This document shows, in pieces, positions 36,438 through 46,700 of a stretch of DNA of 64,000 nt. Origin of the DNA: Prolixibacteraceae bacterium (GTDB lineage Bacteria; Bacteroidota; Bacteroidia; Bacteroidales; Prolixibacteraceae); assembly GCA_019163175.1 (NCBI GenBank), contig JAFLKN010000012.1, positions 55,891 through 119,890 on the forward strand, in the 5' to 3' direction. Numbering within the stretch: position 1 is the stretch's first letter; each line of letters begins with the position of its first letter. The notes beneath the pieces are model-generated. The model was given only the letters and a program-made list of their open reading frames with translations. It was not told the DNA's origin and made no database searches. The position numbers were made by a program, and so were the translations under genes.

Positions 36438-37301
36438 TTAAATTTCTTCAAGTTTACGAAGCTTCGCTTTTTCAACACGTGCCGAAATCACAATACTTAT
36501 CTCGTAAAGTATAACGAGTGGAATAGCTACCAGAATTTGGCTGAGTACATCCGGGGGTGTAATAATGGCCGCAACTATCAGTAAAACAACATAAGAATGC
36601 TTCCTGTATTTTTTTAAGAATTTAGGGGTCAGAAGTCCTACTCTGCTGAGAAAATAAGCTATAACGGGTAGTTCAAAAGATACTCCTCCAGCAATAACAA
36701 TGGATACTACGGAACTTATGTATGAAAGAATATTGATCTGGTTGACTACCTCCTTACTGATACTGTATGATCCCAGAAAATCTATTGAGAACGGAACGAT
36801 TAGATAATAACCAAATAAAATACCCAATAAAAATAATCCCGACATGATCGCAACGGCACCCCGGGCATGTTTACGTTCGTTTTCATAAAGTGCGGGCTTA
36901 ATGAAACTCCAGAATTGAAATACTACATATGGAAACGCAACAATAAACCCGACAATAATCGCAGTCCAGATGGAGACCATAAACTGGCCTGACATATTAT
37001 AGCTAATAAGTTGAAGTGGTTGGCTGTTCAATCCTTTGGATTCTATTCCAATGAAATTGCTGACTTGAATAATCATCCGGCTTGTCCAGAAATCTGGACT
37101 TTTGGGGGCAAAAATGATCGAATCCCAAATAAAATCACTGTAAATGAAGGCAAGAACAGCAAAAGCTATAATTGAAATTGCAGATCGGATGATGTGCCAT
37201 CTTAGGGCTTCCAAATGATCGAGAAATGACATTTCTGCTTTGGGTCCCTTCGTCTTCTCCTTTTTAGTTGATTGTTCTTCTCTGGTGGTTTCTTCAGACA
37301 T
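36438..37301 (-). CDS. tatC: Sec-independent protein translocase TatC
   Basis: Multi-spanning inner-membrane receptor of the twin-arginine pathway, which exports folded proteins. The 287-residue protein has the N-terminal signature MSFLDHLEALRWHIIRS (24-40; E. coli has HLxELRxR) and six hydrophobic segments (about 38-58, 108-130, 148-172, 195-216, 228-247 and 252-268), with AFPYVVFQFWSFIKPALYENE around the second. A charged Glu/Lys-rich N-terminus (first 20 residues) precedes the core. TatA and TatB are not in the window. The gene is divergent from recQ with a 222-bp control region between them. Confidence 0.96.
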   Translation of the reverse strand: MSEETTREEQSTKKEKTKGPKAEMSFLDHLEALRWHIIRSAISIIAFAVLAFIYSDFIWDSIIFAPKSPDFWTSRMIIQVSNFIGIESKGLNSQPLQLISYNMSGQFMVSIWTAIIVGFIVAFPYVVFQFWSFIKPALYENERKHARGAVAIMSGLFLLGILFGYYLIVPFSIDFLGSYSISKEVVNQINILSYISSVVSIVIAGGVSFELPVIAYFLSRVGLLTPKFLKKYRKHSYVVLLIVAAIITPPDVLSQILVAIPLVILYEISIVISARVEKAKLRKLEEI

Positions 37302-37347
37302 ATTTCAGGAAATAATTGGGCTAATTGGTTTAAATATATGCGCACAA

Positions 37348-37385
37348 ATATAGCTTATAATCCTAATTCATAAGTTAGGCTATAT
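37348..37385. promoter_or_regulatory. Imperfect palindrome in the tatC/recQ divergent spacer
   Basis: ATATAGC (37348-37354) and GCTATAT (37379-37385) enclose CTAA/TTAG. The element lies 47 bp from the tatC start, in the only region that can hold both promoters. It could be an operator or a hairpin; nothing in the sequence decides. Confidence 0.3.
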
Positions 37386-37523
37386 CTTAAATTTACTTAA
37401 AGGCGGGCCAAAAGTATTTAAATACAATGAAAAGGATTGTATTTTGATGGATATTTTATATACCTTCGGGATACATATACAAATTGCGATTTAATTTTTT
37501 GATCTGTAAAAAGGTCTTTTTTT

Positions 37524-39704
37524 ATGGGAAAAGAGAATACATTAACTGAACATCTCCAAAGGCACTTTGGATTTGATAGATTTAAAGGCCAACAGGAAGA
37601 CGTAATCAAGAGTGTTTTGAGCGGCAATGATACATTTGTATTAATGCCCACCGGAGGAGGAAAATCATTGTGCTACCAATTACCGGCACTGATAATGGAA
37701 GGGACTGCTATTATTATTTCCCCCTTGATTGCTTTAATGAAGAATCAGGTCGATTCTATCCGGAGTTTTGGCACCGAAGATGGTATTGCCCATTTTTTAA
37801 ATTCGTCACTTACCAAGGCAGCGGCCCAAAAGGTACGCGATGATGTAATGAGTGGTAAGACTAAATTACTATATGTTGCTCCAGAGAGCCTGACCAAGGA
37901 TGATAACATTGACTTTTTAAAGAATGTCAAAATTTCGTTTTATGCCATTGATGAAGCTCACTGTATATCAGAATGGGGACATGATTTCAGGCCTGAATAC
38001 AGGCGCATAAAACCTATTGTTTCGGAAATCGGAAATGCCCCACTTATTGCACTTACCGCAACGGCTACTGCTAAAGTGCAGCACGATATACAAAAGACCT
38101 TGGGGATGTTGAATGCCAATGTATTTAAAGCCTCTTTCAACCGTCCGAATCTGTATTACGAGGTAAAACCCAAGTCGAAACCCGAATCTCAGATCATTAA
38201 GTTTATCAAGGAAAATGAAGGTAAATCGGGAATTATATACTGTTTGAGCCGGAAAAAAGTGGAAGAACTGGCTGAAACACTTGTTGTAAATAACATTAAA
38301 GCTTTGGCTTACCACGCTGGCATGGATTCTGCAACGCGTTCAGGAAATCAGGATAAATTCCTGATGGAAGAAGTAGATGTGATTGTTGCCACTATAGCTT
38401 TCGGAATGGGGATTGATAAACCCGATGTACGTTTTGTTATTCATTACGATATTCCTAAAAGTCTGGAAGGATATTACCAGGAAACCGGTCGTGCAGGTCG
38501 CGATGGCGGAGAAGGAAAGTGTATTACGCTATATTCAGCCAAAGATATTCAGAAGCTTGAAAAGTTTATGCAGGGGAAGCCGGTTGCTGAACAGGAAATT
38601 GGGCGTCAGTTGTTGCTTGATACCGCTTCGTATGCCGAATCTGCAATTTGTCGCCGTATTATACTCCTGAATTATTTTGGAGAGAAACTGGAAGAGCCGT
38701 GTGGCAATTGCGATAACTGTATCAATCCAAAAGAACAGATCGAAGCTAAAGATGAAATCTGCCGCGCTTTACAGGCCATCATTGAAGTTAAAGAGAAATA
38801 CAAAGCCGAACATTTGTCGGATATATTAACTGGTAAAAAAACCGCTGCGGTAAAATCTTTCCGTCATTACGAACTTGAAGCTTTCGGCTCAGGAAACGAT
38901 CATGGCGAAAAATTTTGGAATGCCGTATTCAGGCAGAGCATGATTGCCGGATTTATCAGTAAAGACATTGAAAATTATGGCTTGCTTAAAATGACTCAGA
39001 AAGGATACGACTTTCTGGAAAATCCGGTTGACTTCTTATTGGTGCGCAACCACGACTATGATGCCATTGAAGAAGAAGCCAATGCAGCTGCTGCTCAGGC
39101 GAGTGGAGCTGGTGATCCGGAATTGTTCGGTATGTTGAAAGACCTCCGGAAAAAGATTTCGAAAAAGCTGAATCTGCCTCCTTTTGTTATTTTTCAGGAT
39201 CCTTCTCTGGCCGATATGGCTCTTCAGTATCCGATTACACTCGATGAGCTGAAATATATTCAGGGAGTTGGCGAGGGTAAGGCTAAACGTTACGGTAAAG
39301 AATTCGTTGAGCTGATTAAAGCCTACGTGGAAGAAAACGAGATAGACCGCCCTCAGGATATGGTGGTGAAAAGTGTGGCTAACAAGTCGAAATTGAAGGT
39401 TGGTATCATTCAAAGTATTGACCGAAAAATTTCGCTTGACGATATTGCCGATTCGAAAGGAATTGACTTAAAAGAATTGATTTCGGAACTCGAAGCTATT
39501 GTAAATTCAGGCACAAAAATAAATATTGATTACTACATCGACGAAACTCTTGACGAAGACCATCAGGAGGAAATATTCGAGTACTTCCGCGAAGCAGAAG
39601 ATGATAGTATTGATGGTGCACTTAAAGAACTTGGAGAAGATGACTATTCGGAAGATGACATTCGTTTGATGCGAATCCGCTTCTTGTCTGAAATGGGGAA
39701 CTAA
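37524..39704 (+). CDS. recQ: ATP-dependent DNA helicase RecQ
   Basis: A 3'-5' superfamily 2 helicase in recombination and replication-fork repair. Of 726 residues, the helicase core has Walker A MPTGGGKS (41-48), the DEAH box in AIDEAHCISEWGHDFRPEYR (141-160, including the aromatic-rich loop), motif V IAFGMGIDKPDV and motif VI QETGRAGRDG. The zinc site uses Cys376, Cys393, Cys396 and Cys399. An RQC winged helix follows (about 405-520), then an HRDC domain (about 530-605, DELKYIQGVGEGKAKRYG). The last 120 residues are an acidic helical extension (YFREAEDDSIDGALKELGED) beyond the E. coli length of about 610; extended RecQ proteins are common in Bacteroidota. Confidence 0.96.
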   Translation: MGKENTLTEHLQRHFGFDRFKGQQEDVIKSVLSGNDTFVLMPTGGGKSLCYQLPALIMEGTAIIISPLIALMKNQVDSIRSFGTEDGIAHFLNSSLTKAAAQKVRDDVMSGKTKLLYVAPESLTKDDNIDFLKNVKISFYAIDEAHCISEWGHDFRPEYRRIKPIVSEIGNAPLIALTATATAKVQHDIQKTLGMLNANVFKASFNRPNLYYEVKPKSKPESQIIKFIKENEGKSGIIYCLSRKKVEELAETLVVNNIKALAYHAGMDSATRSGNQDKFLMEEVDVIVATIAFGMGIDKPDVRFVIHYDIPKSLEGYYQETGRAGRDGGEGKCITLYSAKDIQKLEKFMQGKPVAEQEIGRQLLLDTASYAESAICRRIILLNYFGEKLEEPCGNCDNCINPKEQIEAKDEICRALQAIIEVKEKYKAEHLSDILTGKKTAAVKSFRHYELEAFGSGNDHGEKFWNAVFRQSMIAGFISKDIENYGLLKMTQKGYDFLENPVDFLLVRNHDYDAIEEEANAAAAQASGAGDPELFGMLKDLRKKISKKLNLPPFVIFQDPSLADMALQYPITLDELKYIQGVGEGKAKRYGKEFVELIKAYVEENEIDRPQDMVVKSVANKSKLKVGIIQSIDRKISLDDIADSKGIDLKELISELEAIVNSGTKINIDYYIDETLDEDHQEEIFEYFREAEDDSIDGALKELGEDDYSEDDIRLMRIRFLSEMGN

Positions 39705-39717
39705 TTTACCCCATTTC
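39690..39717. terminator. Possible bidirectional terminator between recQ and the porP/sprF-like gene
   Basis: GAAATGGGG (39690-39698) pairs perfectly with CCCCATTTC (39709-39717) around a 10-nt loop that contains the recQ stop codon. It lies between convergent genes. The U-run is weak in either direction. Confidence 0.5.
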
Positions 39718-39754
39718 ACCTCTATCATTCAGAATTGCCTGTTGAAAGCTTGCT

Positions 39755-40699
39755 TTAGAAATAGGTTGGTCTTGTTACTTTTCGGTACAGATTAAATTCA
39801 TAAGCTACCATTACTTCGTATGTACCGAGTTGGTATTTTTTAATGTCCTGTATCAGGGCATAATCAGCAGCAAATCCTATTTTTATATTGTTCGGAAAAG
39901 CAAACTGGCCGGAAAAACAGGCTGATCCGTTGCTTCTGAGATTTAGCCCAATTTGCAGATTTGCCGGTAGAAATAAAGTGGTAGCCACATCAAAATACAC
40001 TGGTTTACCTACAGTTCCAACTACCAGTAAATTTGGTCTTAATAAAAATCCGTTCGACAGTTTAAAATTATACCCACCTGCAAGGTATGCGGTTTGGTAC
40101 TTGTACATGGAGGAATAACCCTCTCTGTTGACTTTAAACGTGTTGTTAATGACGCTGGGGATTGATAAACTCAGGTAATAGTTATCATTAAATATTGTAG
40201 CCCCAAGTCCAAATACAGTCATAAAATGCATTCGCACATAGTTCATGAACTGAGAATCGGATATGTTATCGGGATACAGATTGTAGTCAGATAAGTTATT
40301 GCCATAATTAACCACTCCGGCGCGTAATCCAAAGCGTAAGTAATTGTACATGTCGAGCCGGAGTTGGTACGAATAGTCAAAGGTGAAGAACAATTGCTTT
40401 TCCTTGTAAACGTTACGCAATGTCAGATTAAAACCGATTCCGCTGTTGTGGTTTTTAATGGGTGTGCGGTAACTTAATTGCTGATTTAATGTGGCTCCCT
40501 GAATAGATGTATAGTCTTTTCGGGTGGTGAGCATGAACCCAGCCATATCATAGATACCTACAAATGCCGGATTTATGGTATGCAGGTTTGATTGATATTG
40601 CAAAACCGATGGGAATTCCTGCCCTTTAGCTTGCTTTTGCGTAAACGGCAAGATAAAAAGTAGCAGTACAATACTATATAGTAATCTTCGGTTCATCAA
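39755..40699 (-). CDS. PorP/SprF-family type IX secretion membrane protein
   Basis: Outer-membrane beta-barrel-type protein of 314 residues with signal peptide 1-26 (ends AKGQ). The family hallmark is YQSNLHTINPAFVGI (34-48), followed by repeated amphipathic strands with GLRAGVVNYG, SLSIPSVINN and QIGLNLRS and a C-terminal aromatic end (RPTYF). In Flavobacterium, SprF is needed to export the SprB adhesin, and homologues sit next to genes for proteins with type B C-terminal domains. Here the gene begins 6 bp after the stop of exactly such a protein, so the two are almost surely co-transcribed and co-functional. Confidence 0.93.
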   Translation of the reverse strand: MMNRRLLYSIVLLLFILPFTQKQAKGQEFPSVLQYQSNLHTINPAFVGIYDMAGFMLTTRKDYTSIQGATLNQQLSYRTPIKNHNSGIGFNLTLRNVYKEKQLFFTFDYSYQLRLDMYNYLRFGLRAGVVNYGNNLSDYNLYPDNISDSQFMNYVRMHFMTVFGLGATIFNDNYYLSLSIPSVINNTFKVNREGYSSMYKYQTAYLAGGYNFKLSNGFLLRPNLLVVGTVGKPVYFDVATTLFLPANLQIGLNLRSNGSACFSGQFAFPNNIKIGFAADYALIQDIKKYQLGTYEVMVAYEFNLYRKVTRPTYF

Positions 40700-40705
40700 T
40701 ATTTA

Positions 40706-43700
40706 TTAATAGGACACAAATACAGAACTCTTCTTCACCTCTCCATTACCCAGGCGCAGCACATAGTAATACGTCCCCGGAATTACCTTTCTTCCATTTA
40801 CAGCTGCCGAGCGATTGTTTGTTGTTCCATCCCACCAGGCCTGATCAGGAGTTTTCCAGAAGTCCATGTTTCCATAGTTCTCTTTTTCGTATAACTTGTT
40901 TCCCAATTGGTCAAAAATATACATTTTGGCATTTGGAAATTGAATCATACAGTAGATCTGGAAATAATCGTGCACATTATCATCATTTGGTGAGAATGCA
41001 TCGGGGATAAATAAATCGCACTCACGTCCGTAATCCAAGTATTCCGGATGTCCGTCAAAATCAATATCGTCGTTGCTGTAATCGCCATCTACGTTTAAGT
41101 CTTCAAAGCGGGTCAGGTATTCGTCATCATCATCGTTCTCATCACGCCAGTCATGCTTACCGTCAAGATCGAAATCCTGTAATGGTGCGTTGCTGCCGAT
41201 TGCATTGCCGTTGTTACATCCATTCACAACAGTGTCGAATGCATTATCCAATCCATCACCATCGGTATCCTTTCCACTCAGCACGTTTGTTGGCCGGCCA
41301 TCGGCATTTATACCATCATGTCCCTCAATGTAATCAGGAACCAAATCATCGTCAGAGTCAGTATCCAGGAAATCCGGAGTTCCATCTAAATCCGTATCAA
41401 CAGGTACAATGTTCGTACCTCCCTGAGTGGTGTCATAAATATCATCCAATCCATTGTTATTGTCGTCTCTTCCTGAAGGAGCTACGTATCCAGTTGCATA
41501 AGGCTGCCCTTCAATGTTGTCTACAATACCATCATTGTCATCGTCAATATCCAGCCAGTTTGGATGACCATCTCCATCGGAGTCCAACGTGTAGCCACCT
41601 TCTGTTAAATTCAGAATTCCATCTGCATCCGCATCAGGGTCTGTTGCGTCAGCAATTCCATCACCATCAAAATCGGCAGCGATACCAATGGTAACTGTTG
41701 CAGTATCTCCTTGGTAATGATTTTTGTCGTAGATAGCATAGCGGAATTTGTCAATTCCGGTATAACCAGGATTTGGCTTGTAAGTAAATGATCCCAATAA
41801 ATCCGGATTTATTACAACAGTTCCGTTCTTCGGATTCTCGATTAATTTCACATCAATAAAGAACGGATCGTCTTCAGGGTCTGAATCAATCCCATATCCA
41901 TTGTCGCTGTATAAGTTTCCGGCAGCTCCATAACAGCCGGCAATTAAATTATCGTCGCGGGCTTCGGGTGGATAATTAGGTGCAGGTATCTGTATTACTT
42001 TACTTGCAGTACATCCATTTTTATCGGTAACTGTAACGGTATAAGCACCCTGATTTAAATCTTTAATTGCAGTCGTTGTTTGACCTGTGCTCCATTGTAT
42101 TTGGTATGGATTTATGCCAGCGAACTGAGTACCTCCTGATATTGTAATGCTTATTTCACCCTTCTTTTTCGATTTCAGATCGATCTCTGTAATTTTTTCG
42201 GTAATTGCAATTACAGAAGGTTGAGTAATTGTAACATTCACTTTCTCTTCAGAAATACAACCATTGGCTTCAATGGTTATAATGTTGTAATCTCCGGCAT
42301 AGGCTACAACAGTTGCTTTTCCTCCAGTGATTTTAACATTGGTAAACTGGCCGCCCTGGTATTTTATTACATAGTTATTTCCGTCTGGTGCATTTGAAAT
42401 TGAAAAGCTGATGCTTCCTGGATCACCATAACATTTCGGATTTTCCTGGGCGACGCTGGCTAATACCGGAGATGGAGGAATAGCCGGAACCACGACTGTT
42501 CCAAGCGCCGATTCGCATTCTGTTTTTACATTCTTTACTTTAATGGTATAAGTGCCAGTAAGTAATTTGTCGAATTTTGTTGATGCCTGGTAAGGACCAC
42601 CATTCAGGCTATAAACGAGATCTGCACCAAGAGGACTGGTTACTTCAACAGCTCCATCCAGATTGTTACACGTTGGACTAACTGTAATTTTAGCCACAGG
42701 AGTTGCAGGACTTAACGGCAGCAGATCAATTTTAACTGTTGTTGTTGCTGACTGGCATCCGGTTAAGACTTCACGTACTTTAATGTTGTGACTACTTCCG
42801 GGATCCAGATTTGCAAAGGTGGTTACCGAACTAAAGACTCCGCCGTCAAAGCTATATTCGAATCCGGTACCTGCCTTGGGCTCTGTCACTTCAATTGTAC
42901 CTTTGGGCACAATACAGCCCGGTTGAATTATACTTGCGACAGGAGCTAATGGTGCAGCAGGTATTTTGTCAATGGTTATTGAGCTTGCCATTGATTCGCA
43001 CCCGGTTGAGGTGTCTTTAACTTTTACGGTATGGGTACTACCCGGTGCAAGGTTTGCAAATGCTGTTGCGGTGGTGTATACGCCACCATCTAAACTATAT
43101 TGGTAGTTTACACCTGTTGGAGAATCAACCTTTATTGTTCCTGTTGCAATCAAACAGTTTGGTTTAACACTTACACTTAAAACCGGATCGGCCGGAGGAT
43201 CTTTTACCGAAATTGTTATATCAGCACTGGCTACGCAACCCTGAGTATCAGTAACGGTAAAGGTATGTTTTCCTATTCCTACAGTAAAACTTCCTGTTCC
43301 TGAAACATATGGGGCAACCCCACCTGTTGCAGAAATAGTTACTGTTTGGCTGCCGCCAACACAAAGCGAAGTTACCGGAGTAATATTAACTTTCAAAATC
43401 TCAGATGGCTGCATTACCCCGCTAATACTATTCGATGAACATCCATTGGCGTCAATTGCTTTAAAGCTATAGCTTTTCCCAGCCTGAACATTAAACGTTA
43501 AACTTCCACCCACAGGAAGATTCGTCCCGTTTATTGACAGATCGCCGGTGCCGCCCGTCGCAGAAATGGTTACCGTCCCGTTTTCCCCAAAACATTTTGG
43601 CGAAGTTATAACACTGGTTGCTATAATTTTTGCCGGATCAGGCATATTAACAGGTAGTGAGGCAATACATCCGTTTTTGTCGCTTATTATATAAACTTTT

Positions 43701-46700
43701 GAGGCTCCTGAAGGAAGAACAAAATCACCAATTCCGATGTAAGGCGGAGTTCCTCCAAATCCGGAAATTGTAAACGATCCACTTTGTCCATAGCACAAGG
43801 GAGCTGTATAGTTGGTGAAGGATACTGAAAGTTTCGTTGGCTGTGTGATTGTGATTTTACTAAGAGGTACCACATTGGCTATGTTTCCGGCATCGCGGAT
43901 TTGCACATCATAAGCTCCTGCGATAAGCCCGTTAAAGACACCAACAGGTTTCCACGAGATTCCCCCGTCGATGCTGTACCCAAAATTACTGGCACCGGTG
44001 GCATTGGTTATGGTTATGCTGCCGGTATTCCCATTAAAACAATTGACATTCGAATGTGATACGTCAGCAGAAAGTGCTCCTGCCGGCTGAATAATTTTGG
44101 GGATGCTTATAAAACAGTTTGTTGCATTCAGGTCGCGAATCTGCACAGTGTAAGTGCCGGAAGCTAAACCGGAAAACAGAGGAGTGTTTTTCCAACTTGT
44201 TCCGTCAATGCTGTATTGATAGACCCCTGATCCACCTTTTTGCCCGCTGATGGTCAGAGCGCCATCATTAGCTCCGACAAAACTTTCGGGGGTGACTGTA
44301 GCCACCGCTTCAATCTGGTTTGGTTCATTGATCTCAATGGTGCCAATAATTGATTGATTCAGAATATTATTGGCATCGCGAACCATAAGGGTATATTGCT
44401 GAGCTACTAGTCCGGAGAAAAATACGCTTGACTGCCAGTTAACACCATTATTAACACTGTATTGGAAATTGATTGTGCCCGTAGCATTTTTAAATGTAAT
44501 AGTACCGTCGAACCCACCAAAACAGGAAACATCGGTATGGTCAAATTCTGCGGTGATTGAACCGGCCGGAAGAATAATGACCGGAATGTTGATAATACAG
44601 TCAGGTACTGCAGCATCGCGCATGCGAACCATATATGTTGCTGGCGATAAACTGGTGAAGACTGTATTCGTTTGCCAGCTTGTTCCGTCAATGCTGTATT
44701 CATAGGCGCCCGATCCACCTTTCTGATCATTAATTGTAATTGAGCCATCATTTATACCAGGGAGGGTTTCGTTCGTATGAACGGTAGTAGCTTCAAGTTT
44801 ATCTGGCTGATTAATGGTAACGGGATCAAGTGCAACAACACAATTGTTGGCATCCTGAATAACCAATAAAGTGTAGACTTTAGCTTTCAGTCCGGTAAAA
44901 TTTACGTTCGACTGCCATGTTATACCACCATCGAGACTGAACTGGTAAGGGCCGACTCCATTTACCGGATTTGTGATAGTTATGGCTCCGTTATTCCCAT
45001 CAAAACAGGTTACGTGCGTAGGTATAAGTGTAGCTCTCAATTTTTCAGGTTGCTTAACTTCAACATCGCCTAACGAAACAATACAACTGGTAACAGCAGC
45101 ATCGCGCATTTGAACCGAATAGGTTTTTGCTGTCAGGTTGTCAACTTTGCCTGCAGACCAATTAATTCCATCAACCGAATACTCAAAAGTTCCTGATCCA
45201 CCAACCTGATCGCTCATTATGATTTGTCCATCACTTCCTTCAAAGCAGGTAACATGTTTGGGAGTGGCAGTTGCATTAAGTTTATTTGGTTCTGTAATAG
45301 TAAGTGTACCAATTGTAATCAGACAGCTTGTTGCTTTGGCATCACGCATCTGGACGGTGTATGTATTTGGCGCAAGTCCTGTCAGAATAGGGATTCCAGT
45401 CCAGCTAATTCCATCAACCGAATATTCATAAACGCCCGATCCATTAGTCTGACCCGAAACTGTTATTTTTCCGTCGTTGGCAGCAAAACAAGTCGCATCA
45501 GCTTTTATAGCATTGGCAAGCATAGGTTCTGGCTCTGTAATCGTTATGTCTTTCAACGGTTGTTCGCAAGTTTTCAGATTGGCATCGCGTATACGAACCG
45601 AATAAACTTTTGCAGCTAAACCAGTAAACTGACCACTTGTAAACCAATTTATACCGTCAATGGTGTATTCATATAAACCCGAAACGCTGTTTTCAGGATT
45701 GGTAATTGTGATTGTTCCGTCGTTCCCTAAACAGGTCGCATTGGTAAAATCAACAATGGCAGTCAGTGGTTTAGGCTCAATAATGGTTACAGTACCAATC
45801 GTTTCCTTACATCCTTTCGAATCACGTATCTGCACGGTATAGGTATTTGGACCCAGTGCCGCGAAGCTAGAGCCTGCCTGCCAGATGATTCCGTCAATGC
45901 TGTATTCATAGGCCGGGGTGCCATTATTAGCTTCTGAAATGGTTATTGTTCCGTCTTTTGCCCCATAACAACTAATATCAGTCGATGTGACTTTTGCTAC
46001 AAGTTGAAGGGGTTCTGTAATGACTACTTCTTTGACCGAAACGACGCATTTCAAAGCATTGGCATCACGCATGAGGACATAATAGGTGCCAGGTGCCAGG
46101 TTCGTGTATGAAGTTTTTGTTGCCCATGATGTTCCATCAATAGTGTATTCAAAAGTTCCTGATCCTCCATTCGAATTCTGTATGGTAATTGTACCGTCTT
46201 TACTACCAAAACAACTAACATTCGCTGAGGTAACATTCGCTGTCAACTGGTTAGGCTCGGTAATATTAACAACCGGTAGACTTACGATACAGGCTTGGGC
46301 AACAAAATCTCGCATTTCAATCGTATATGATCCGGCAGTAAGATTGCTAAATTCCAATCCGATACCCCAGCTTCCTCCGTTTATTCTGTATTCATATATT
46401 CCTGAACCATTTTTTGCATTTGAAATGGTGATTTTCCCATCGCTCCCTGCAAAGCAGCTTACATCAATTTTGGTCAGAGTTGCGGTAATGGGTATGGGTT
46501 TGGTAATGGTAATACTTCCTAATGACTTTTTACAGGTAGGTACATTTTGATCCCGCATTTCTACCAGATAAACTCCCGGAACAAGTCCAGTGAAATAGCC
46601 AGTAGTCCAAATCCCTCCATTAAGTGAAAACTCAAAACTACCTGAACCTCCTTCAGGTTTAACAACTAATATAGTTCCATCGTTACCTAAACAGGTTGCA

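Noticed and set aside
41182..41694. Long plus-strand frame rich in His/Cys/Gln opposite the SprB-like gene
   Set aside because: It is the antisense reading of Asp- and Gly-rich calcium-binding repeats; no signal or domain of its own.
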